NCBI GenBank assembly: GCA_037039925.1
Contig: JAXRKP010000151.1
Coordinates: 370,001 to 434,000, forward strand
DNA from: Doris montereyensis
Taxonomy: Eukaryota; Mollusca; Gastropoda; Nudibranchia; Dorididae
DNA length: 64,000 nt
Reading direction: 5' to 3'
In this document: positions 14,240-51,118 of the stretch, in pieces
Position numbering within the stretch: position 1 is the stretch's first letter
Layout of the letters: every line of letters starts with the position of its first letter
Notes under the pieces: model-generated
The model's database searches: none
What the model saw: only the letters and a program-made list of their open reading frames with translations
Told to the model about the DNA's origin: nothing
Made by a program: the position numbers and the translations under genes

Positions 14240-17200
14240 TTCCTTCAATGTCTTCTAACCCATCAAACATCAGCCTTGCTCCAACACCTCTCTACTAAGT
14301 CTGGACTTCAGTCTTGCTTCAACACCCTCTACTAAGTCTGGACTTCAGTCTTGCTTCAACACCCTCTCAACACCCTCTACTAAGTCTGGACTTCTGACTT
14401 CAGTCTTGCTTCAACACCCTCTACTAAGTCTGGACTTCAGTCTTGCTTCAACACCCTCTACTGTTTGGACTTCAGTCTTGCTTCAACACCCTCTACTAAG
14501 TCTGGACTTCAGTCTTGCTTCAACACCCTCTACTAAGTCTGGACTTCAGTCTTGCTTCAACACCCCCTACTGTTTGGACTTCAGTCTTGCTTCAACACCC
14601 TCTACTAAGTCTGGACTTCAGTCTTGCTTCAACACCCTCTACTAAGTCTGGACTTCAGTCTTGCTTCAACACCTTCTACTGTTTGGACTTCAGTCTTGCT
14701 TCAACACCCTCTACTAAGTCTCGACTTCAGTCTTGCTCCAACACCCTCTACTAAGTCTCGACTTCAGTCTTGCTCAACACCCTCTACTAAGCCAACAGGC
14801 TGTAGGCTTGCTCCATCAACGTCTACTAAATCACCATACTTCAGTCTTGCTTCATCAACTTCTACTAAGTCACCATACTTCAGTCTTGCTTCATCAACGT
14901 CTACTAAATCACCATATTTCAGCCTTGCTTCATTTACGTCTACTAAATCACCATATTTCAGTCTTGCTTCATCAATGTCTACTAAGTCACCATACTTCAG
15001 TCTTGCTTCATCAATGTCTACTAAGTCACCATACTTCAGTCTTTCTTCATCAACGTCTACTAAGTCACCATACTTCAGTCTTGCTTCATCAACGTCTACT
15101 AAGTCACCATACTTCAGTCTTGCTTCAACAGTCTACTAAATCACCATACTTCAGTCTTGCTTCATCAACTTCTACTAAGTCACCATACTTCAGTCTTGCT
15201 TCATCAACGTCTACTAAATCACTGGACGCCAGTCTTGCTTCATCAACGTCTACTAAGTCACCATACTCCAGTCTTGCTTTAACAACGTCTGATAAGTCAC
15301 TAGACTTCAGCTTTGCCTAAGCACAACGCCTACTAAGTCACCATGCCGCAGTCTTGCTTCATTAACGCCTACTAAGTCACCATACCGCAGTCTTGGTTCA
15401 TTAACGCCTACTAAGTCACCATACTTCAGTCTTGCTTCATCAACGTCTACTAAGTCACCATACTTCAGTCTTGCTTCATCAACGTCTACTAAGTCACCAT
15501 ACCGCAGTCTTGGTTCATTAACACCTACTAAGTCACCATACTTCAGTCTTGCTTCATCAACGTCTACTAAATCACCATACTTCAGTCTTGCTTCATCAAC
15601 GTCTACTAAGTCACCATACTTCAGTCTTTCTTCATCAACGTCTACTAAGTCACCATACTTCAGTCTTGCTTCATCAACGTCTACTAAGTCACCATAATTC
15701 AGTCTTTCTTCATCAATGTCTACTAAGTCACCATACTTCAGTCTTTCTTCATCAATGTCTACTAAGTCACCATACTTCAGTCTTGCTTCATCAACGTCTA
15801 CTAAGTCACCATTACTCATCAGTCTTGCTTCATCAAGTACTAAGTCACCATACTTCAGTCTTTCTTCATCAACGTCTACTAAGTCACCATACTTCAGTCT
15901 TGCTTCATCTTCATCAACTTCAGTCTTCTTACTAACGTCTACTAAGTCATCATAATTCAGTCTTGCTTCATCAATGTCTACTAAATCACCATACTTCAGT
16001 CTTGCTTCATCAACTTCTACTAAGTCACCATACATCAGTCTTGCTTCATAAACGTCTACTAAATCACCATACATCAGTCTTGCTTCATCAACTTCTACTA
16101 AATCACCATACGCCAGTCTTGCTTCATCAACGTCTACTAAATCACCATACGCCAGTCTTGCTTCATCAACGTCTACTAAGTCACCATACTCCAGTCTTGC
16201 TTTAACAACGTCTGATAAGTCACTAGACTTCAGCTTTGCCCAAGCAACGCCTACTAAGTCACCATACCGCAGTCTTGCTTCATTAACGCCTACTAAGTCA
16301 CCATACCGCAGTCTTGGTTCATTAACGCCTACTAAGTCACCATACTTCAGTATTGCTTCATCAACGTCTACTAAGTCACCATACTCCAGTCTTGCTTCAT
16401 CAACGTCTACTAAGTCACCATATTTCAGTCTTGCTTCATCAACGTCTACTAAGTCACCATATTTCAGTCTTGCTTCATCAACGTCTACTAAGTCACCATA
16501 CTTCAGTCTTGCTTCATCAACGCCTACTAAGTCACCATACTCCAGTCTTGCTTCATCAACGTCTACTAAGTCACCATACTTCAGTCTTGCTTCATCAACG
16601 TCTACTAAGTCACCATATTTCAGTCTTGCTTCATCAATGTCTACTAAGTCACCATACTTCAGTCTTGCTTCACCAACGTCTACTAAATCACCATACTCAG
16701 TCTTGCTTTAACAACGTCTGATAAGTCACTAGACTTCAGCTTTGCCTAAGCAACGCCTACTAAGTCACCATACCGCAGTCTTGCTTCATTAACGCCTACT
16801 AAGTCACCATACCGCAGTCTTGCTTCATTAACGCCTACTAAGTCACCATACTGCAGTCTTGCTTCATTAACGCCTACTAAGTCACCATACCGCAGTCTTG
16901 CTTCATTAACGCCTACTAAGTCACCATACCGCAGTCTTGCTTCATTAACGCCTACTAAGTCACCATTAACGCCTACGCAGTCTTGCTTCATTAACGCCTA
17001 CTAAGTCACCATATCGCAGTCTTGCTTCATTAACGCCTACTAAGTCACCATACTGCAGTCTTGCTTCATTAACGCCTACTAAGTCACCATACCGTAGTCT
17101 TGCTTCATTAACGCCTACTAAGTCACCATACCGTAGTCTTGCTTCATTAATGCCTACTAAGTCACCATACCCCAGTCTTGCTTTATTAACATCTACTAAG

Positions 17201-20200
17201 TCACCATACCGCAGTCTTGCTTCATGAACGTCTACTAAGTCACCATACCGCAGTCTTGGTTCATGAACGTCTACTAAGTCACCATACGCAGTCTTGGTTC
17301 ATTAACGTCTACTAAGTCACCATACCGCAGTCTTGGTTCATTAACGTCTACTAAGTCACCATACCCGCAGTCTTGCTTCATTAACGCTTCACCTACTAAG
17401 TTACCATACCAGTCTTGCTTCATTACTTACCTGCTAAGTCTTGGTTCATTAACATCTAGTCTTGCTCAGCTACCATACCCCAGTCTTGCTTCATTAACAT
17501 CTACTAAGTCACCATATCGCAGTCTTGGTTCATTAACGTCTACTAAGTCACCATAATCCAGTCTTGCTTCATTAACGTCTACTAAGTCACCATACCGCAG
17601 TCTTGCTTCATTAACGCCTACTCACCTACCATAACCCAGTCTTGCTTCATTAACATCTACTAAGTCACCATACCGCAGTCTTGGTTCATGAGCACGTCTT
17701 GCTTCAGTCTTGGTTCAACGTCTACTAAGTCAATGATACCGCAGTCTTGCTTTCATTAACGTCTACTAAGTCACCATAACGTAGTCTTGGTTCATGAACG
17801 TCTACTAAGTCACCATACCGCCAGTCTTGGTTCATTAACGTCTACTAAGTCACCATACCGCAGTCTTGGTTCATTAACGCTTTATTAACATCTACTAAGT
17901 CACCATACCCCAGTCTTGCTTTATTAACATCTACTAAGTCACCATACCCCAGTCTTGGTTCATTAACGTCTACTAAGCTAAACCACCATACCCCAGTCTT
18001 GCTTTATTAACATCTACTAAGTCACCATACCCCAGTCTTGCTTTATTCATCTTAACGTCTACTGAGCTACCATACCCCAGTCTTGCTTCATTAACGTCTA
18101 CTAAGTCACCATACCGCAGTCTTGCTTCATCAACGTCTACTGAGCTACCATACCCCAGTCTTGCTTCATCAACGTCTGCTAAGTCACCATACTTCAGTCT
18201 TGCTTCATTAACGTCTACTAAGTCACCATATTTCAGTCTTGCTTCATCAATGTCTACTTCAGTCTTGCTTACCATAACCCAGTCTTGCTTCATTAACATC
18301 TACTAAGTCACCATACGCAGTCTTGCTTCATTAACGTCACCTACTAAGTCACGATACCGCAGTCTTGCTTCATTAACGCCTACTAAGTCACCATACGCTA
18401 TTAAGTCTTGCTTCATTAACGCCTACTAAGTCACCATACTGCAGTCTTGCTTCATTTAACGCCTACTAAGTCACCATACTGTAGTCTTGCTTCATTAACG
18501 CCCTACTAAGTCACCATATCTGCAGTCTTGTCTTGCTCCATTAACGCCTACTAAGTCACCATATCGCAGTCTTGCTTCATTAACTACTAAGTCACCTACT
18601 AGTCTTGCTTCAGTCACTACTAAGTCACCGTAGTCTTGCTTCATTAACGCCTACTAAGTCACCATACCCCAGTCTTGCTTTATTAACACCTACTAAGTCA
18701 CCATACCGCAGTCTTGCTTCATTAGCGTCTACTTAGTCACCATAGTCTTGCTTCATTCTGCTCTACTAAGTTCAGTCTTGTTCATTACGCCTACTAAGTC
18801 ACCATACCGTAGTCTTGCTTCATTAACGTCTACTAAGTCACCATACCCCAGTCTTGGTTTATTAACACCTACTAAGTCACCATACGCAGTCTTGCTTCAT
18901 TAGCGTCTGCTAAGTCACCATACACAGATCTTGGTTCATCAACGTCTACTAAGTCACCATACGCCAGTCTTGGTTCATTAACGTCTACTAAGTCACCATA
19001 CCAGTCTTGCTTCATTAACGTCTACCTAAGTCTTGCTTCATTCACGTCCAGTCACCCCAGTCTTGCTTTATTAGCATCTACTAAGTCACCATACCCCCAG
19101 TCTTGGTTCGTACGCAATCTTGCTTCATCTACTAAGTCACCATACCCCAGTCTTGCTTCTTCATTAACGTCTACTAAGTCACCATACCCCAGTCTTGCTT
19201 CATTAACGTCTACTAAGCCACCATATCCCAGTCTTGGTTTATTAACATCTACTAAACCACCATACCCCAGTCTTGCTTTATTAACATCTACTAAACCACC
19301 ATACCCCAGTCTTGCTTTATTAACATCTACTAAACCACCATACCCCAGTCTTGCTTTATTAACATCTACTAAACCACCATACCCCAGTCTTGCTTCATGA
19401 ACATCTACTAAGTCACCATACTTCAGTCTTGCTTCATAACGTCTCTCTAAGTCACCATACCCCAGTCTTGCTTTATTAACATCTACTAAACCACCATACC
19501 CCAGTCTTGCTTTATTAACATCTACTAAACCACCATACCCCAGTCTTGCTTTATTAACATCTACTAAACCACCATACCCCAGTCTTGCTTCATTAACGTC
19601 TACTAAGTCACCATACTTCAGTCTTGCTTCATTAACGTCTACTAAGTCACCATACTTCAGTCTTGCTTCATTAACGTCTACTAAGTCACCATACTTCAGT
19701 CTTGCTTCATTAACGTCTACTAAGTCACCATACTCCAGTCTTGCTTCATTAACGTCTATTAAGTCACCATAAACGCAGTCTTGCTTCATTAACGTCTACT
19801 TAGCTACCATAACCCAGTCTTGCTTCATTAACGTCTACTACAGCTACCATAACCCAGTCTTGCTTCATTAATGTCTACCAGCTACCATCACCCAGTCTTG
19901 CTTTCATTAACATCTACTAAGTCACCATACCCCAGTCTTGCTTCATTAACGTCTACTAAACCACCATACCCCAGTCTTGCTTCATCAACATCTACTACGT
20001 CACCATACCCCAGTCTTGCTTTATTAACATCTACTAAGCCACCATACCCGTCTTGCTTTATCAACATCTACTAAACCACCATACCCGTCTTGCTTTATCA
20101 ACATCTACTAAGTCACCATACCCCAGTCTTGCTTTATTAACATCTACTAAACCACCATACCCCAGTCTTGCTTCATCAACATCTACTAAGTCACCATACC

Positions 20201-20860
20201 CCAGTCTTGCTTTATTAACATCTACTAAGCCACCATACCCGTCTTGCTTTATCAACATCTACTAAACCACCATACCCCAGTCTTGCTTTATTAACATCTA
20301 CTAAGCCACCATACTCCCGTCTTGCTTCATCAACGTCCTACTAAACCACCATAATCTAAGCAAAACCAGTCTTGCTTCATCAACGCCTACTAAACCACCA
20401 TACCCCAGTCTTGCTTTATTAACATCTACTAAACCACCATACCCCAGTCTTGCTTTATTAACATCTACTAAACCACCATACCCCAGTCTTGCTTCATTAA
20501 CGCCTACTAAGTCACCATACCCCAGTCTTGCTTTATTAACATCTACTAAACCACCATACCCCAGTCTTGTTTCATTAACGTCTACTAAGCCACCATACCC
20601 CAGTCTTGCTTCATCAACGTCTACTAAGCCACCATACCCCAGTCTTGCTTCATCAACGTCTACTAAGCCACCATACCCCAGTCTTGCTTCATTAACGTCT
20701 ATTAAGCCACCATAACCCCAGTCTTGCTTCATTAACGTCTACTAAGCCACTAGACTTCAGCGTTGCCAAGCAACGTCTACTAAGTTACTAAATTTCAGTC
20801 TTGCTCCAGCAACGTTTACTAAGCCACTAGACTTATGCCTTGCTCCATCAAGGGCTCCAT
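14240..20860. repeat. 39-bp minisatellite array, about 170 copies
   Basis: Roughly 6.6 kb of a 39-bp unit containing AGTCTTGCTTCATYAACGTC, TACTAAGTCACCATA and a variable triplet. On the minus strand each unit reads as 13 codons, ARLxYGDLVDVNE. The variable residue changes along the array: mostly K (TTC on plus) from 14.8 to 16.7 kb, R (CGC) from 16.7 to 18.7 kb with irregular junctions, and G (CCC) with GGL from 19 to 20.75 kb. Units at both margins are the most decayed. Open frames occur on both strands because 39 is a multiple of three, and they are broken repeatedly, so I treat it as non-coding. Confidence 0.93.
14280..14795. repeat. 37-bp sub-array at the left edge of the 39-bp array
   Basis: About 13 copies of a 37-bp variant, with TTCAACACCCTC replacing TTCATCAACGTC and TCTGG replacing TCACCAT. 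Clearly related to the 39-bp unit, with separate local amplification. Confidence 0.85.
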
Positions 20861-20868
20861 TCTGCTTT

Positions 20869-21087
20869 TTGGAAGGCTGTACTTCAGAAAATTGTTGCAA
20901 TAAATACCATGACTATTTTAGCAACACTCATCAAGGAAACATAAAGAATTGCTTTTGGAATCTTAATTACTCAGATCAAATACAGTACATTAGGCAGATG
21001 GTCACTTATTCAGGAATCCAAAGAAAGAAAAGAGAAAGGCTCAAATGGACCGGAAAGGTGATGACTTGGACACATCAGTTGACATAA
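20869..21087 (+). pseudogene. Cys-containing TE-like protein fragment
   Basis: A 72-residue frame with CNKYHDYFSN and FWNLNYSDQIQYIRQMV. This spacing (cysteines, then an FW-x-L segment, then a basic stretch) resembles the N-terminal portion of uncharacterised transposon-like proteins common in invertebrate genomes. Nothing recognisable follows. Family assignment is tentative. Confidence 0.3.
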
Positions 21088-21589
21088 AAGGGAGATGATA
21101 TTATCCAACATTTGCTGGCACTTATGCCAAGAGATCACCATATGTCTTGGCTTGACCAAGCGTGAATGCAAGGAACAATGCTCTTAGTAAGCTTAGGATA
21201 TATCCGGTACAATGAAAGGCAGGCTTCAGGAAATAGCTCATGAAGGCGATATATTATTATGTCAAAATGTTTCAGTTATAAATATATGTTTTTCATTTAA
21301 CTGATTTCAGGTTTGCTATTTTGCATACCACATAATACATGTAAAAATAAATGGACCATTATCAGAAATTCATTGCATTATATTCCCCTTTTAGTAAGCA
21401 TGGTTTCAATTTACTACTGTTTTTGCTCACTGTTGTGATTAAAATTGAATTCATTGATAGTAATGATACTACAATCTTTCCGATATTCGTCTTTCTGTCA
21501 GAAAATGTGTTCTGTATTGAGATATCTCTGTGCACCAATTACCAGCTACACTTGCCAATTGCCCACAATATATTTTCTATTGTTTGTTT

Positions 21590-22034
<445 letters not shown>

Positions 22035-22038
<4 letters not shown>

Positions 22039-25000
22039 ATGAACCCAACAAAAAAACAGCCTCACATTTTGCTATTTAGATCAGTCATTTATTCATCCAG
22101 TAAGACAAAAGTGAATGATTACATGCATGATTCATGATAAAATCAACAATGCAGACGACTCCATGAACATTATTTTCTTATTCTTATTGTAGACTAATTC
22201 AATTCGTATGAAATCTTAATCATCAATGAACACCTACAACCTGTCACCATCAGACTCAAGGAAAAGTTTAGTCAATCATAAAAAAGTGGTAAAAAAAAAC
22301 CCAACAAACAAAACAAAAACAACAAACCATAACAACAGTGTACTTTCAAGTACTTTCTCAAAGACTGAATGTATGCCGCATCCCACCAGGTATCATGTCA
22401 AGGGAAGTAAGGAAGTTTAATGCCATACCAACTCAAGCTGGTTCTTCACACAATATAGAATCTATATACTTAGAAAAGAGTGGCAAGGACAGGAAATCAA
22501 AACAAGCCAACTTCCCATGACAATCCATACCAAGGAAGTGGACAAAAAAAAAGAAAAAAGCCTGAGAGTTATGTACACAAGTTTAAAAAAAATTATGATG
22601 ACATAACGCATGGGATGATGAAAGAGGGTCAAAATTAAAAGAAAAAAATATATCATGTGAATGAACATCAAAGGGTTGAAAATTGTCCTCAAGCCAAAGC
22701 AAATGCCCATGTTCCCCAACCAGTATCATTTCATTGGAACACCTGTACATTCACCAAACATCTGTATATGTGTAAACAAACAAAGGTCTATGTCAATCTG
22801 GCAATGCCAGCCTGCCGGACACCTCTTGGTGAAACACAAAAACCAAATCTACTCACTCATTCATCAGCAGTCCACCGCTCAAACAGAGGTGCACCATAAA
22901 TACTTTTTCACACACAAACACAAGGCAGTCACCCACTCTTAGCATGGAAGGACTGACCCAGAAAACAATAAACAAAACCAAACATGAGCAAGCCAAGACA
23001 ATAAAAGATCATTATTTTCAAACTATTTTTCACACACAAAAGCGATGCAGCTACCAACTCTCGACACCACTTTCAAGACAAAAACATAGCAAAAGCATGA
23101 GAGATAAAGACAAGTACATGCAAAATACTCTTTACGAATTAGAGATCTACAAGTATTCAATGATTGATACTGCCATGAAAAGACAGGCAGAGATCTAAGC
23201 AAGTCAAGGCAGTGAGACTAATGACAATGAGTAGATTGACCAGTTTCTGGACTGGGAAGGTTCTCTCTTCATAAGTTTCTTTAATAAAGACAGAATGTAT
23301 AATTTTGGGTTGGCAACTACATTTGTCTCAAGAAATATATTTTAGTATGTAAAGATTAAAAAAAATAAATCTTCTAGTACTCAATGAGGAAACTACAAAC
23401 ATGTAAGTAAGTGAAATGTTGAAAAATTGTCACCTGCGCGTCAAATGTCAAAGCAAAGCAATAATCAGTTTAAAAACACACACACACATACGAAAGAGAA
23501 AAAAGAATGAACAGCCATACACCAGATAATAAATAATCAGAGGGGACTAATGACTTGCCTTAAGCCAGTGTGGAGTATACTTCACATTCAACACCATGCC
23601 CATTCTCTCAACGTTCTTATTTTAGGCCTGAAATATAAATTACAAGCTTACCGAAAGGTCTTGGACACGCTGTCACTGATTTTCCCTTTTCTGCTGTAAC
23701 AGTAGCAGGAAAGAAGGAAATTTACAAATCAGATCAATTGCTGATAACTCTAGTAGCAAGAAGTCACACACTGAACGGACTTTGGCTTTCAATTTCCAAC
23801 TGACATTGCATTTATGCCTATCTTACAAACTTCTTTTGACATCATTGACATATTATATATACATCTATATCAAGTGTATATACATTTATATATATATATT
23901 TATATAAAAAGAGAGAAAAAATTAATGGAGATAGCTCTTTCAACACAATTTTAACTGTTGACATCTTTTAAATGAAATGAAAGCTCATGTATCTTCCTGA
24001 ACCCATCCCTTCATTCCACAAGGAATGGTGCCAAAATCAAACTCACCAACAAGATTTAAAAAACCCATTTGACATCTTACTGTAAGTCATGTTTTCATTT
24101 GTTGCAAACACACAAGCACACATATACACACACAATGGTTGCATAAACCGTCATCATTTTAATGTGGTCTGTAACTATTTACACAAAAATATTCCATTCA
24201 TCAATCCAATTTGTGGTCTGGAGAAGCTGTCTGAGGTATGAAGGGAGTCAGGTGCTGGCCATTTAGGGAGCAAAACATTTGGTTTCATGTCTTGCACATG
24301 AACTTCAAAACAGCTGCAAAATAATTGTTTTTCTAAAAAAAAACAGCCCACCATTGGAGTGGATCGCTCACTAACCAGACATGACCATTTCATAAAAAAA
24401 CCCCAGACATTTAGGTTTCATTGAAATCCCCCATCCTGTTCCCCTATTTCCGGGGCATGATTAATTATTACAGTAACACGGACATTTAAAAAAATCAATA
24501 TAAGCAAAAAACAAAGCTAGCAGCCATTCAAGAACTCTGCTTATGAAATAAACCCTGTCCTTGACTCCCCAGTGCAGAATCAGCTTTGTTTCATACAACA
24601 TCAAACATCGTTTATCAAAACTTGCATCTGTCACACAAATTCAAATTCTGCCACAGAAATATAAAAGACCAAGAGGTGAGCAAAAAGACAAAGAAACAGA
24701 AAAAACGTTGTACACTTCATTTGCTCTCTTGCCATTATTGCCCGAATCAATTTACAAACCTCTCAATTACGAAACAGAGAATGGAAAAAAAATACTTCAT
24801 GAACAAAAATGACAATTTTGTTAAATAATTTATAAGGCAGAAAAGTAATCATCAACAACAACAGTAATGGCTAGACAGAAAGAAAAAAAAAAATGAATAA
24901 AAAAAAGACCCCGAAAGAAAACAGAAGAGAAAATTGATGGATGTGCTCATCCTGCATTTGTCTACATAAATGATCTGATTTAAAAGGTCAACCAACAGCC

Positions 25001-26398
25001 AGGAAGGTCATATAAGCAACAAACACACAGCACTATGACAGTTGTTTTCACTTGAATATTATTGGTAGTGTTGACAGTGTACAGCATACAGAAAATGCGA
25101 ATCCACTTGAACGATTAGCAATTAACCACAACAATGGCTCAAATTTCAAGTAAAATCATATTCTATTTAAGTAAAATGGCATTAACGTTGCATATGAAAA
25201 TTTATGAACAAAGATGGAAATTGAAACTTTTTACACCCTAGCATGGACAGCAAAAGGAAAAAAACATACCCTTTGGCTTTTCTTCTCCATTTTCTCCTTT
25301 CTTTTTCTTTTTAAAGGGAGTGTAAATGTGTGATGGGGTGGGGTGGGGTGGGGGGCACTTTTCACATTCTCCAACGACGATTCGAACACAGAAAAAGTGG
25401 ACACCTGAATGATTCAGTATATTGATAATTGGTCTAACACTATCAGGTATGGTTGAGTGAATTCAATACAAAAATTAGTGAGACATTTGCATGGGGTGAA
25501 AAGGTTAAAGATTTTATGAGAGAAAATCATTTGTACAGATAAAATATAAACATAGCAGCATTGAGCCACCACAGGGAGACGATGCGAAGCACTGGGCTCT
25601 TAAATATGTGTAAGTCTTTTGCTGGACACAGGATCAAGTCAATGGTAACACCACATCCAGATATCACAGTAAAACCAAAGGCGTGTGGTATCTGAAACTG
25701 TTCTGCAACAATGATGAATATCATAATTAAAGAAGGGGAAAATCTCTGCCGTCATTAATCAAATAAGCTGTTGGACACACGAGGAAATTTTGTAAAACTC
25801 CTTTTGTACATTTGAAAGCAAAACTGAACATCTACAACAAAAAATAAGAAAGACATTTGCTACGAGATTGCCTATTCTATACTAGCGTTGCCTCTTTTGA
25901 CATGTCACAGGTAACTAACAAGCAGGGGCTAGTAATAACTTAAAATGATGAAAACATCCTTTACATTTGAAAAGGAAAACAAGAAGTTAAAATCTTCATT
26001 CTGATAGACTTCAGAAAATCCCATAAAATTTTATGTTTGATCTATTTCCAATCTAAATGCAATAGAATAAAGAGATACAAAGAATTACATTCAAAACTTC
26101 ATTTCTATAGATGACTATAATGTAAAGAAAGTTATGAAAAACTAAAAAAGAAAGTGCTCTGAAGATATAAAAAATGACAGGCTTCACTTTATTATAATGC
26201 AAAGAAAAGGACTGTCTAAATTTAACAAATACCAGGGAGTGATAAGCCAACATTTCATCAGAATACCAGAGTTTCTTTTTGGATTGCTTGGGGTTTCTTC
26301 CTCCTAGAATATGCCAGATCTAACCATGCAAAAATCACCGTGTCTTTTCTTCTCTTTTTAAGAGCTTTTAAGTGTTTACATAAGTTGCAATAAAAATA
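22035..26398. other. Downstream flank of the kinase gene, no gene seen
   Basis: AT-rich sequence with A-runs, an (AT) patch near 23847-23904 and a G-rich patch at about 25333-25354. No frame with a recognisable motif on either strand. Part may be 3' untranslated sequence of the kinase transcripts. Confidence 0.45.
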
Positions 26399-26404
26399 TT
26401 TATT
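26399..26404 (-). terminator. Candidate polyadenylation signal
   Basis: AATAAA on the minus strand about 590 bp after the stop of the alternative last exon of the kinase gene. Such hexamers are common in AT-rich DNA, so this is only a candidate. Confidence 0.25.
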
Positions 26405-26467
26405 ATTTTGCTACAAACAACAGAACACAAAAATACAGCCCAACTGTAATATAAAAATATAAAAGCC

Positions 26468-26573
<106 letters not shown>

Positions 26574-26995
26574 CCAGGCTACAAGAGGCAACACAGAAAA
26601 AACATTAACACAAAGACAGAGAAGCTAGAAGAGACAATTCGCAACAATAATTATTAATACATTAACTTAAAGCTAGTTTTTAGGACCGCCATTCCCATTT
26701 GTTAAAATAAAGAGAAAAAGAAGCCAAAAAGATCAAAAGTAAAGCAAAGAAAAATCCTAACCACACAACAGACAACCAGACAAAGAGTATCACAATGCTC
26801 AGAGGAAGGTTTGGTTGACGTGTCCAGACATAACACCAGCGTAGGGGTCTGGATACATAATGGGTTCGCGGGAGGTGAGGTTGTCGTCGTTGTGTAAAAG
26901 GCTCGTTGGCCACACACCGCTGGCTTCTAGACTCGTGTGAACATCATCGATTGGAACATTAGGAGATTTAAGAGGCTCTGCATCCCTGTGATGGC

Positions 26996-50081
<23,086 letters not shown>

Positions 50082-51072
50082 TTAGTCAGAAAAAAGGAGC
50101 CCCTCATAAATTGAACACTTCACATCTAGCCACTTTTACAAGCACCAGATAACAGACGGGAAATGACACTAAATATAACAAAACGTATTATAATCACAGG
50201 CTAAATAATAGGCCTATATTCTAAGCAAGGATTAATGTTTAACGAGACATATTTCTCTCTAGGTCTTAGAGAGGCATGGGGGAGTTTACACACTGGTCAT
50301 TGCTTCGCCTGACTAAGGCAACGAGTAAACACTGACGGCAAACTCCATGCAGTTTCCTGACACGAAAACTTTACGAACATTTCATTATTTATAAAACAAA
50401 TCCTTTCACCTACGAATAATACAATACACAATCTACGTCATTATTGCTCAACTTTCTCTGCTATTTAGGATTGTTTATTGATAAAATGCCTTGTTTTACT
50501 GCTTCTTTTGTCACTGATATCAGCGCCTTAGATCCTAATAAAGCCGGACTTGATTACTACGCCATGATTTTATACACTTTCCTTGTTAGACCTACCATAG
50601 CAATCCCATCCAATATCACTTATGATTTTTATTAACTGTTTCAATGAAATACATATTATTAAAATGGTTAAATGATAAATTATGATTTAATAAATGTTGG
50701 ACTATTTATCTATGCGGAAAAATATACCCGGAAGTTCAACCTACCCTTGCAATTCTGCGCAAGTCGGTTCACCTCGTATCTAGGTACAATTTGATTACTC
50801 TAAATTACTCATGATTATATTGTTGAAAAGCATCTTTCTGTGGGTTAAATATATATTTACCCTTAAATACATCAAAGATTTAAATAAAATCTCAGTTATC
50901 GGGATTATAATTTCGAAAGTAAATTAAATGAATCAGCTGATCCATGACGTCACATCCTGTTTATCGATATCAAATCCACTGTAAACAACTATGGCGGACG
51001 AATGGATGGCTTCACGATTTTAGGCATTTCTTTTCTGTTTCATGACTCAAGTAGAAGTTACCTACAATTATC
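50082..51072. promoter_or_regulatory. Shared divergent promoter, CSNK1G / CEP120
   Basis: The two start codons, at 50081 (minus) and 51073 (plus), are 991 bp apart and face away from each other. The interval holds a perfect CRE palindrome TGACGTCA (50945-50952) and an ETS/GABP-type core CCGGAAGT (50728-50735), both frequent in bidirectional housekeeping promoters. No TATA box is obvious. Motif function is inferred from sequence only. Confidence 0.7.
50991..51023 (+). promoter_or_regulatory. Upstream ORF in the CEP120 leader
   Basis: ATGGCGGACG starts a ten-codon frame, MADEWMASRF, closed by TAG 49 bases before the CEP120 start. Whether it is in the leader depends on the unmapped transcription start. 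Confidence 0.45.
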
Positions 51073-51118
51073 ATGGGCACTGCGAGTAGATTTCTTGCAG
51101 TTGTATCTGTATTAGAAG
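51073..51118 (+). CDS. CEP120: CEP120 exon 1
   Basis: Forty-six bases, 15 codons plus one: MGTASRFLAVVSVLE, matching the vertebrate start where LLIVVSILEG follows. Donor GTAGCC. Found from the missing N-terminus of exon 2 and the correct phase. Confidence 0.88.

Noticed and set aside
15307..19789. Minus-strand frames of 255 and 245 codons with the ARLxYGDLVDVNE repeat as a real protein
   Set aside because: The unit is 39 bp so frames stay open passively; plus-strand frames are open too, and frame breaks separate the blocks. No splice or start context. Kept as a finding about origin only.
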